This document shows, one piece after another, positions 1 through 5,876 of a stretch of 6,009 nt of DNA (positions are counted from its first letter, which is position 1; each line of letters opens with the position of its first letter). The translations under genes and the position numbers were made by a program. Source of the DNA: an uncultured beta proteobacterium (GTDB lineage Bacteria > Pseudomonadota > Gammaproteobacteria > Burkholderiales > Rhodocyclaceae); assembly GCA_903917505.1 (NCBI GenBank), contig CAIXAY010000215.1:1-6009 (forward strand). The letters are read 5' to 3'. Under the pieces are notes generated by a model. The model searched no databases. It was not told the DNA's origin and was given only the letters and a program-made list of their open reading frames with translations.

Positions 1-2053
1 CGGCTGGGGCAGCAAGCAGCGCCGCATCCAGGCCGCCGAGACCGACACCACCAGCGCGGTCGCCGAATCGATCGCGCAGGACAAGGAACTGACCAAGACC
101 CTGCTGCATGCCGCCGGCGTGCCGGTGCCGACCGGCCGGCCGGTCGAGAGCGCCGAAGACGCCTGGGCCGCCGCCGGCGAAATCGGCGCGGCGGTCGTCG
201 TCAAGCCGCGCGACGGCAACCAGGGCAAGGGCGTCACCGTCAACCTTGCCACCCGCGAGCAGGTCGAGGCCGCCTATGCCGCCGCCGTCAAGATCAGCGA
301 CGAGGTCATCGTCGAACGCTACCTGCCGGGTTATGACTACCGCATGCTGGTGATCGGCAACAAGCTGGTCGCCGCGGCGCGCCGCGAGCCGCCGCTGGTC
401 ATCGGCAACGGCGTGCACAGCGTTCGCCAGCTCGTAGACCAGGTCAACAGCGATCCGCGGCGCGGCGAAGGCCATGCCACCTCGCTGACCAAAATCCGTT
501 TCGATGACATTGCCATCGCCCGCCTGGCGACCGACGGGCTCACCGCCGACTCGATTCCGGCGCGCGGCGCGCGCGTCATCCTGCGCAACAACGCCAACCT
601 GTCGACCGGCGGCACGGCGACCGACGTGACCGACGACGTGCATCCCGAATTCGCCGCGCGCGCCATCGCCGCGGCGCAGATGGTCGGCCTCGACATCGCC
701 GGCGTCGACATCGTCTGCAACAACGTGCTGCGCCCGCTCGAAGAGCAAGGCGGCGGCATCGTCGAACTGAACGCCGCGCCGGGCCTGCGCATGCACCTGC
801 AACCCTCGTTCGGCAAGGGCCGCGCGGTCGGCGAAGCGATCATCGCCAACATGTTCCCCGATGGCGACGATGCGCGCATCCCGGTCGTCGCCGTGGCCGG
901 CACCAACGGCAAGACCACGACCGTGCGCCTGATCGCCAGCGTCCTTGGCGAGCACGGCCTGCGCGTCGGGATGACCAGCACCGACGGGGTATACATCGAA
1001 GGCCGGCGCGTCGACAGCGGCGATTGCAGCGGGCCGAAGAGCGCGCGCAACGTGCTTTTCCATCCCGATGTCGACGCCGCGGTTTTCGAAACGGCGCGCG
1101 GCGGCGTGCTGCGCGAGGGCCTCGGCTTCGACCGCTGCGACGTGGCCGTGGTCACCAACATCGGCAGCGGCGACCACCTCGGCCTGTCCTACATCAGCAC
1201 TGTCGAGGACCTGTCGGTGGTCAAGCGCGTCATCGTCCAGAACGTCAAGCCGGCGACCGGCGTCGCCGTGCTCAATGCCGCCGACCCGATGGTCGCGCGC
1301 ATGGCCGATTCCTGTCCCGGCAAGGTCACCTTCTTCGCCCGCGACCGCAATCACCCGGTGATGGCCATGCATCGCGCGCAAGGCAAGCGCATCATCTATC
1401 TCGACGGCGACGCCATCGTCGCTTCCGAAGGCGGCTTCGAGCAGCGCCTGCTGCTCGCCGAGATTCCGGTCACCGACGACGGGCGCATCGGCTTCCAGAT
1501 CGAAAACGCGATGGCCGCGGTCGGCGCCTGCTGGGCGCTCGGACTGCCCTGGGCGACCATCCGCGCGGGGCTTGCCGGTTTCGTCAATAACGCCGAAACC
1601 GCGCCCGGACGCTTCAATGTCTTCGCTTACCGCGGCGCGACGCTGATCGCCGACTATGGCCACAATCCCGACGCCATTTCCGCGCTGGTCAAGGCCATCG
1701 ACAACCTGCCGGCCAAAGCGGGCAGCCGGCGCTGCGTGGTCATCAGCGGCGCCGGCGACCGGCGCGACGAGGACATCCGCCAGCAGACCGAAATTCTCGG
1801 CGACGCCTTCGACCAGGTCGTTCTCTATCAGGACCAGTGCCAGCGCGGACGCGCCGACGGCGAGGTGCTGGCGCTCTTGCAGGAAGGGCTGAGGAACGCC
1901 ACGCGGGCCAGGGACGTTCAGGAAATTCGCGGCGAATTCCTGGCCATCGACACGGCGCTGGCCGGGCTCAAGGCCGACGATACCTGCCTGATCCTCGTCG
2001 ATCAGGTCGAAGAGGCGCTGGCGCATATCGCCCGGCGCGTCGCCGAGGCCTGA
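1..2053 (+). CDS. cphA: Cyanophycin synthetase, C-terminal part (5' end off the window)
   Basis: Cyanophycin synthetase polymerises aspartate and arginine into cyanophycin, a cytoplasmic nitrogen and carbon store, using ATP for each residue added. The frame is open from base 2 (no start codon needed) to TGA at 2051-2053, giving about 683 visible residues. Family members are about 870-900 residues, so roughly 190-200 N-terminal residues are missing. The ATP-grasp part shows the VVVKP lysine segment (194-208) followed by DGNQGKG, and the ELNAAPGLRMH segment (764-796). The Mur-ligase-like half begins with the P-loop GTNGKTTT (899-922), followed by DCSGPKSAR (from 1022), ETARGG, TNIGSGDHLG and the C-terminal-lobe motif DYGHNPDA (1652-1675). 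Both catalytic halves look intact in what is visible. Betaproteobacteria often carry two adjacent synthetase genes (cphA and cphA'); which copy this is cannot be decided without the upstream sequence. The family call is secure; the subtype is not. Confidence 0.95.
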   Translation, partial: GWGSKQRRIQAAETDTTSAVAESIAQDKELTKTLLHAAGVPVPTGRPVESAEDAWAAAGEIGAAVVVKPRDGNQGKGVTVNLATREQVEAAYAAAVKISDEVIVERYLPGYDYRMLVIGNKLVAAARREPPLVIGNGVHSVRQLVDQVNSDPRRGEGHATSLTKIRFDDIAIARLATDGLTADSIPARGARVILRNNANLSTGGTATDVTDDVHPEFAARAIAAAQMVGLDIAGVDIVCNNVLRPLEEQGGGIVELNAAPGLRMHLQPSFGKGRAVGEAIIANMFPDGDDARIPVVAVAGTNGKTTTVRLIASVLGEHGLRVGMTSTDGVYIEGRRVDSGDCSGPKSARNVLFHPDVDAAVFETARGGVLREGLGFDRCDVAVVTNIGSGDHLGLSYISTVEDLSVVKRVIVQNVKPATGVAVLNAADPMVARMADSCPGKVTFFARDRNHPVMAMHRAQGKRIIYLDGDAIVASEGGFEQRLLLAEIPVTDDGRIGFQIENAMAAVGACWALGLPWATIRAGLAGFVNNAETAPGRFNVFAYRGATLIADYGHNPDAISALVKAIDNLPAKAGSRRCVVISGAGDRRDEDIRQQTEILGDAFDQVVLYQDQCQRGRADGEVLALLQEGLRNATRARDVQEIRGEFLAIDTALAGLKADDTCLILVDQVEEALAHIARRVAEA

Positions 2054-2058
2054 GTTGA

Positions 2059-2259
2059 TTACTGACTTGCCGGGACCGGCGGCTTGCTTGCTTTCTTGCG
2101 CTCGAATTCGCCGCAAGCGGCTTCCGTGAGCGGATTGCGGATCGTCAGGTAAGCCAGACAGACGACCTCGTCCATGCCGCGAACTTCGACACAGTGCCGG
2201 CAGTCATGGCAGCGCTCGCTCTGCTCAGGCGGCGCTGCTTGCGTATCGCTGATCGCCAT
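2059..2259 (-). CDS. Small five-cysteine protein of unknown function
   Basis: This 66-residue protein is one I cannot assign to a named family. It has a CHDCRHC cluster giving Cys17, Cys20 and Cys23, then Cys34 and Cys49, followed by a lysine- and proline-rich tail. Four or five closely placed cysteines in so short a protein suggest zinc or iron-sulfur binding, which is inference. There is no signal peptide or membrane segment, so it is probably cytoplasmic. The start at ATG 2257-2259 is favoured because the frame is open upstream only to a stop at 2335-2337 and that stretch has no ATG, GTG or TTG codon. The ribosome site is poor: the nearest purine run, GAGG, lies 15 bases from the ATG. The gene is convergent with cphA (5-base gap) and divergent from the copper cluster. 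The alternative is a spurious ORF, but the cysteine spacing argues against that. Confidence 0.7.
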   Translation of the reverse strand: MAISDTQAAPPEQSERCHDCRHCVEVRGMDEVVCLAYLTIRNPLTEAACGEFERKKASKPPVPASQ

Positions 2260-2371
2260 TGCGCAGATTTTGCACCTCGACTCAATGTTCCACTCTAGGG
2301 TCGGGACCGCAACAGGACAAGGAAATAATGCACACTATTCCCGATCCCGTCGACGTTGAAGCGAACAGGCC
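2260..2371. promoter_or_regulatory. Divergent intergenic region between the five-Cys gene and the copper cluster
   Basis: These 112 bases are the only sizeable non-coding stretch in the window and must hold the promoters for the leftward small gene and the rightward copper cluster. The region is visibly richer in A and T than the flanking genes. It contains a 10-base interrupted palindrome, GGTCGGGACC (2299-2308), and a perfect 8-base palindrome, CGTCGACG (2348-2355). Either could be an operator half, but both are short enough to be chance. I found no convincing -10/-35 pair for the rightward direction and recognise no CueR, CopR or Fnr-type site. Confidence 0.5.
2292..2320 (-). promoter_or_regulatory. 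Candidate sigma-70-like promoter for the five-Cys gene
   Basis: Read on the minus strand, TTGTCC (2320-2315) and TAGAGT (2297-2292) are separated by exactly 17 bases. Each hexamer matches four of six consensus positions. Transcription would start near 2285, leaving a leader of roughly 25 bases. The palindrome GGTCGGGACC sits inside the spacer, where a regulator could block the polymerase. This is a by-eye match and may be coincidence. Confidence 0.25.
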
Positions 2372-2833
2372 ATGACCCGCAACGCGCTGATTGTCGCCGT
2401 TCTTACGCTGCTGCTTGCCATCCTCGGCGTACTCGGCTACAAGCTGTCGCCCCGCGCCGCGACTGCAGATATAAGCCTGGCCGTTTCGGACTGCGATCCC
2501 GGGCGGCAGACGTGCGTGGCGCCTCTCCCGGGCGGCGGGCAACTCGAACTGGCGATCGAGCCGCGCCCGATCAGGCCGCTGCGGCCGCTCGATCTGAGTG
2601 TGACGATCAGTGGCATCGAGGCCCGCCAGGTCGAGATCGACTTTGCCGGCAGCGACATGCAAATGGGCTACAACCGGCCGGCGCTGGTGGGCGGCGCCGC
2701 AGGCCGTTTCAACGGTGACACCACGCTGCCGGTATGCATCAGCGGCAGCATGGCGTGGATCGTCACCGTAATGCTGACAACGGAAGACCGCCGGTTGGCG
2801 ATCCCCTTCCGCATCACCGTCAGCGGGCGCTGA
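2372..2833 (+). CDS. Membrane-anchored protein of unknown function, first gene of the copper cluster
   Basis: This 153-residue protein has an N-terminal hydrophobic segment (about residues 5-22) that could be a signal anchor or uncleaved signal peptide, so the rest should face the periplasm. The remainder looks like a small beta-rich domain. Notable residues are Cys41 and Cys48, an MQMGYNR segment (Met96, Met98), and an LPVCISGSMAW segment with Cys122, Met127 and Trp129. From memory, similar proteins with an M-x-M-G-x-NR block and a later LPVC block occur beside SCO genes; no biochemical role is known to me. FixH/YtkA-like proteins are a possible distant comparison. The start is fixed by an in-frame TGA at 2357-2359, with ATG 2372 the first start after it; the ribosome site (AGG just upstream) is weak. 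It is followed after 15 bases by the SCO gene in the same frame, so co-transcription is likely. A copper-related role is inferred from context and from the Met and Cys residues. Confidence 0.8.
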   Translation: MTRNALIVAVLTLLLAILGVLGYKLSPRAATADISLAVSDCDPGRQTCVAPLPGGGQLELAIEPRPIRPLRPLDLSVTISGIEARQVEIDFAGSDMQMGYNRPALVGGAAGRFNGDTTLPVCISGSMAWIVTVMLTTEDRRLAIPFRITVSGR

Positions 2834-2848
2834 CCAGGGAGAGGACGC

Positions 2849-3478
2849 GTGCGGAACAAGCCGCTTTGGATCACGATGATTGCGGCGCTCTCCGGCGCGC
2901 TCTTCTGGCTGGCCTTCGTCTGGGAGCCGGGAGAAGCCGGCGCCGGCGCGCGCGCGCCCGTCCTGGCGCAAGGGCCGGTCGCAGCCGCTGGCGGTGATTT
3001 CGTGCTGTCCAGCCCCGCAGGCCCGCTGGCGCTTTCCAGCTATCGCGGCAAGGTCGTGCTGATCTATTTCGGCTACACCTATTGCCCCGATGCCTGCCCG
3101 ACATCGCTGGCCAGCATCGCGCAAGCCTTGTCGGCGCTGTCCGCCACCGAGCTCGCGCAGGTCGGCGGCCTGTTCATTTCGCTCGACCCCGAGCGCGACA
3201 CGATGGCGGTGCTGCAGGCCTACACACCCTTCTTCCACCCTGCCATCGTCGGCCTCGGCGGCAGCGCCGGGCAGATCGCCCAGGTGGCGCGGCAATACGG
3301 GGTGATCTACGCGAAACAGAAACCCGTCGGCGCCGCGCCGTATACAATTGATCACTCGTCGGCAATCTATGTCGTCGCACGCGATGGCAAGCTCGCCGCC
3401 ACCCTGCCGCATGGCGCGTCGCCGCAAGGCCTCGTCGAGACGGTGCGGGCGCAGCTGGCGAACCGTGAAGCAGGCTGA
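2849..3478 (+). CDS. SCO1/SenC/PrrC-family copper chaperone (thioredoxin fold)
   Basis: SCO proteins are membrane-tethered, thioredoxin-like proteins that bind copper and help build or reduce the CuA centre of cytochrome c oxidase on the periplasmic side. This 209-residue protein has an N-terminal membrane segment (about residues 7-25), an Ala/Gly/Pro linker, and a thioredoxin-like domain from about residue 50. The copper site is complete: Cys79 and Cys83 in the CPDACP motif and His169 in DHSSAIY, matching the family's CxxxC plus distal His. The SLDPERD segment (111-117) is also typical. The start is GTG 2849, forced by the in-frame TGA that ends the previous gene (2831-2833) and supported by GGGAGAGG just upstream. 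Length is normal for the family. Its neighbours, an anchored unknown upstream and PCuAC downstream, support a copper-delivery role. Some family members act instead in redox signalling or peroxide defence. Confidence 0.95.
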   Translation: MRNKPLWITMIAALSGALFWLAFVWEPGEAGAGARAPVLAQGPVAAAGGDFVLSSPAGPLALSSYRGKVVLIYFGYTYCPDACPTSLASIAQALSALSATELAQVGGLFISLDPERDTMAVLQAYTPFFHPAIVGLGGSAGQIAQVARQYGVIYAKQKPVGAAPYTIDHSSAIYVVARDGKLAATLPHGASPQGLVETVRAQLANREAG

Positions 3479-3481
3479 TCG

Positions 3482-3496
3482 GCCTGCGGCACAGGC
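3482..3496 (+). repeat. Short inverted repeat between the SCO and PCuAC genes
   Basis: GCCTG (3482-3486) and CAGGC (3492-3496) are inverted arms around a 5-base loop, in the 38-base gap between the two genes and 8 bases before the PCuAC ribosome site. A five-pair stem with no T-run after it is not a terminator. It could weakly influence message stability or relative expression, or it may be chance. Confidence 0.25.
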
Positions 3497-3516
3497 AACT
3501 TTACGGAGGAATTTCA

Positions 3517-4002
3517 ATGCGCAGAGAGCTTCTGAAAACTGCAGCCGCCCTGCTGACCGGCGCGGCGCTATCTTTCGCCGCGGCCGCGGCCGATTCGGCA
3601 ATCAGCGTCAGCGATCCCTATGTCCGCCTGCTGCCGCCGGGCGCGCCGGCAAGCGCCGCTTACCTGGTGATCAGCAATTCGGGCGCCATCGACCGGCAGC
3701 TGGTCAAGGCCGAAAGCCCGGCCGCGCAGGCCGTCGAATTGCACGAGCATCGCAATGAAAACGGCGTCATGAAAATGCGCGAAGTCGGCGGTATCGCAAT
3801 CAAGGCCCACGGCCAGGTCGAATTGAAGCCCGGCGGCTACCACCTGATGCTGATCGGCGTAAAAAAGCCGCTCAAGGAAGGCGACAGCGTGACGATCACG
3901 CTGGTCTTCGACGATGGCAGCAGGCTGGCCGTCGAGGCGCCGGTGCGCAAAGCCGACATGCCTACGGCAATGGGCATGGATCACGGCGCGATGAAGCACT
4001 GA
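3517..4002 (+). CDS. Periplasmic copper chaperone, PCuAC family
   Basis: PCuAC proteins carry Cu(I) in the periplasm and, with SCO proteins, load the copper centres of cytochrome oxidases. This 161-residue protein has a signal peptide (RR-containing n-region, hydrophobic core to about residue 25, probable cleavage after the Ala run before Asp26). The mature cupredoxin-like domain carries the family copper motif with exact spacing: His76, ten residues, Met87, twenty-one residues, His109, one residue, Met111. An extra His78 and Met85 lie beside it. The C-terminus (residues 148-161) adds a Met/His tail with Met148, Met152, Met154, His156, Met159 and His161, a possible second copper site. The ribosome site GGAGGA (3505-3510), six bases before the ATG, is the strongest in the window, consistent with high expression of a soluble carrier. 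It is the third gene of the cluster, 38 bases after the SCO gene. Confidence 0.95.
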   Translation: MRRELLKTAAALLTGAALSFAAAAADSAISVSDPYVRLLPPGAPASAAYLVISNSGAIDRQLVKAESPAAQAVELHEHRNENGVMKMREVGGIAIKAHGQVELKPGGYHLMLIGVKKPLKEGDSVTITLVFDDGSRLAVEAPVRKADMPTAMGMDHGAMKH

Positions 4003-4017
4003 GCCGGAAGTGCGCGA

Positions 4018-4791
4018 CTAAAAGCCGTAGGCCAGGGCGCCCCCGTCGACCGCGAAATCGACGCCGGTGATGTAGCTCGCTGCCGGAGAAACAAGAAACA
4101 GAACCATGTTGGCCAGTTCGTCAGGGACGCCATAGCGATGCATGGGCATGCGCGCGAGAATTTTTTTCTGGCGCTCGGGGTCCATCACCTGACGGTTCAT
4201 CTCGGACGGGAACCAGCCCGGCGCCACGCTGTTGACGCTGACGTTGCACTCCGACCATTCGACGGCGAGGCCACGGGTCAGTCCGAGCACCGCGGCTTTC
4301 GAAACGCAATAAGGCACCACCTCGGAAAAGCCCAGATGGGCCGCCATCGACGAGATATTGACGATGCGACCGCGGCCCCCGGCTTCGCTCAGGAAAGGAA
4401 AGGCCGCCTGGCACAGGCCGAAGACGGCGTCGACATTCACCTGCTGGATATGGCGAAACTCGCCGGCGTTAAAATCCGTCGCCGCTTTCTTGAGGGTGAT
4501 GCCGGCGTTATTGACGAGGAAATCGAGACCGCCAGCGCCTATCGCTGAAACTGCAGCAAGCACGGCCGCACCATCCTCGACGTCGACCGCCAGGTGATGG
4601 ATACCCGCCGGATCAGGCCCTGCGCCATCCGTCTTGACCCGGCCGCTGCGGCTGAACACGAAGACCTCGGCGCCGGCACCGGCCAGCAGCCGGCTGATCG
4701 CCAGGCCCAGACCGGACGAGCCGCCGGTGACGATGCCGCGCATCCCTTCGAGGCTGAAGCGCGCCAGTGTCGCCGCGGTTTCCGGACGCAT
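4018..4791 (-). CDS. Short-chain dehydrogenase/reductase (SDR), classical type
   Basis: This 257-residue cytoplasmic NAD(P)-dependent oxidoreductase probably acts on a sugar, sugar acid or other hydroxy compound. The Rossmann motif TGGSSGLG spans residues 22-29, NNAG is at 94-97, and the catalytic tetrad is complete: Asn119, Ser148, Tyr161 and Lys165 (YCVSK). The C-terminal ITGVDFAVDGG segment is typical of the family, and the protein resembles gluconate 5-dehydrogenase or glucose dehydrogenase-like members in general style only. ATG 4789-4791 is chosen because AGGAG lies about nine bases upstream and the protein then begins at normal length. The frame stays open to 4947, but that extension only overlaps the preceding gene and is unlike the family. 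The ATG shares one base with the TGA of the upstream gene, so translation is probably coupled. The 3' end is 15 bases from the convergent PCuAC gene. Substrate unknown. Confidence 0.93.
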   Translation of the reverse strand: MRPETAATLARFSLEGMRGIVTGGSSGLGLAISRLLAGAGAEVFVFSRSGRVKTDGAGPDPAGIHHLAVDVEDGAAVLAAVSAIGAGGLDFLVNNAGITLKKAATDFNAGEFRHIQQVNVDAVFGLCQAAFPFLSEAGGRGRIVNISSMAAHLGFSEVVPYCVSKAAVLGLTRGLAVEWSECNVSVNSVAPGWFPSEMNRQVMDPERQKKILARMPMHRYGVPDELANMVLFLVSPAASYITGVDFAVDGGALAYGF

Positions 4792-5876
4792 CAGCGGAAC
4801 TCCTGCATCTTGCTGTGCAAGAAGGAAAAGCCCCAGCCGTTGCCCGGGCGCGGATAAGCCAGGCCGTCCTCGATTGGCATGCGGTTGTCGATCAGCCCGT
4901 CGATCCAGTCGAAGGACTCGGCGCCATAGCCGTTGGAGATGGTGCACAACAGCGGCACGTCATAGTCCTTGTAGTAATGCGGCAGGACCGGAATGTGGTG
5001 CGCCCCGGCCAGCGCCGCCGAAGCGCGCCACTGCTCGACACCGCCGATGCGCAGCAGATCGGGCTGCCACAAATCCAGTGCGTTGCGCGCGATCAGCGCC
5101 TTGAGCGGTTCGAGATCGAACTCGCGCTCGCCCATCGCCAGCGAGATGCCGGTCTTGGCGCGGATGGTTTCGTAACCGGCGAAATCGGTATGGATCACCG
5201 GTTCCTCGAACCAGGTAATGCCGATATCGGCGGATTCCCGCGCCAGGGCGATCGCCGACGGCACGTCCATGCCCTGGTTGGCGTCCATCATGATCTTGAT
5301 GCCGTTGCCGACCGCGGCGCGCACCTTGCGCAGGCGGTCGATGTCGCGCCCCGCTTCCTTGGCGCCGACCTTGATCTTCACCGCCTTGAGGCCGCGCTTC
5401 TGGTAACGGACCACCTCGTCGATCAGTTCCTCGTCGCTGTACGACAGCCAGCCGCCGGAGCCATACACCGGCACGGCACGCGACGCGCCGCCGAGCACCT
5501 TCCAGATCGGCTGACCGAGGCTCTTGCTCCAGGCGTCCCACATGGCGACGTTGAGCGAGGCCTGCATCCATTTGAGCAGGCCGTTCTGGCCGAAATATTC
5601 GCTCTCCAGCGCGAATTCCTGCGTCATCCGGACAGTCTCGTTGACCGCGAACTTCTTCGCGAAATCGGCGATATCGAGCAGCGCACCGGCCACCGCGCGC
5701 GGGAAGTAGTGGAATGAGAGCAGGTAGCCCTGCCCGATGACGCCGGCCGCCGTTTCGATTTCGGTGACGAAGAAGTCGATGTCCGAAATCGTGTGCGTGG
5801 CATCGGCAATCGGCTGCGAGATCGGCGAGCGGGCGCGAAAGAAGCGGATGTCGCGGATCTGATGGGGATTACTCAT
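4791..5876 (-). CDS. Enolase-superfamily enzyme, mandelate racemase subgroup (probable acid-sugar dehydratase)
   Basis: Members of this subgroup abstract the proton next to a carboxylate using Mg2+; most characterised ones dehydrate sugar acids and a few racemise. The protein is 361 residues, normal for the family, with a capping domain (about 1-125), a barrel, and a C-terminal return to the cap. All active-site positions are visible: KxK bases Lys167 and Lys169, metal ligands Asp198, Glu224 and Glu250, Asn200, the Asp273-His300 dyad, and Glu320. From memory, each sits exactly three positions after its counterpart in Pseudomonas mandelate racemase (164, 166, 195, 221, 247, 197, 270, 297, 317). 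The start at ATG 5874-5876 has GGAG seven bases upstream; the open frame continues to 5972, but only through the preceding gene. It overlaps the dehydrogenase gene by eight bases and the SDR gene by one. The substrate is not recognisable. An SDR and a probable zinc dehydrogenase alongside favour sugar-acid catabolism. Confidence 0.92.
   Translation of the reverse strand: MSNPHQIRDIRFFRARSPISQPIADATHTISDIDFFVTEIETAAGVIGQGYLLSFHYFPRAVAGALLDIADFAKKFAVNETVRMTQEFALESEYFGQNGLLKWMQASLNVAMWDAWSKSLGQPIWKVLGGASRAVPVYGSGGWLSYSDEELIDEVVRYQKRGLKAVKIKVGAKEAGRDIDRLRKVRAAVGNGIKIMMDANQGMDVPSAIALARESADIGITWFEEPVIHTDFAGYETIRAKTGISLAMGEREFDLEPLKALIARNALDLWQPDLLRIGGVEQWRASAALAGAHHIPVLPHYYKDYDVPLLCTISNGYGAESFDWIDGLIDNRMPIEDGLAYPRPGNGWGFSFLHSKMQEFR

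Noticed and set aside
337..1161. 274-codon open frame on the minus strand opposite cphA
   Set aside because: Ser/Arg/Pro-rich shadow translation with no motif; the plus strand carries unmistakable cyanophycin synthetase motifs.
2348..2355. CGTCGACG palindrome as an operator
   Set aside because: An 8-base palindrome is common by chance in GC-rich DNA and there is no second copy nearby.
2945..2958. Alternating GC palindrome, GGCGCGCGCGCGCC
   Set aside because: It encodes the Ala/Gly/Arg linker after the SCO membrane segment and is explained by low-complexity coding in GC-rich DNA; no sign of a functional site.
2282..3601. Long 439-codon open frame on the minus strand
   Set aside because: It lies opposite two well-supported genes with clear motifs (SCO CxxxC and His, anchored protein), its translation is Arg-, Gly- and Ala-rich without recognisable domains, and long antisense frames are expected in GC-rich DNA.
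4792..4947. 52-residue N-terminal extension of the SDR gene
   Set aside because: It overlaps the upstream gene's coding sequence, is Arg-rich and unlike SDRs; the ATG at 4791 has a good ribosome site and gives normal family length.
4767..5717. 316-codon open frame on the plus strand opposite the racemase-subgroup gene
   Set aside because: Shadow frame: the minus strand encodes every active-site residue of the enolase superfamily across the same stretch.
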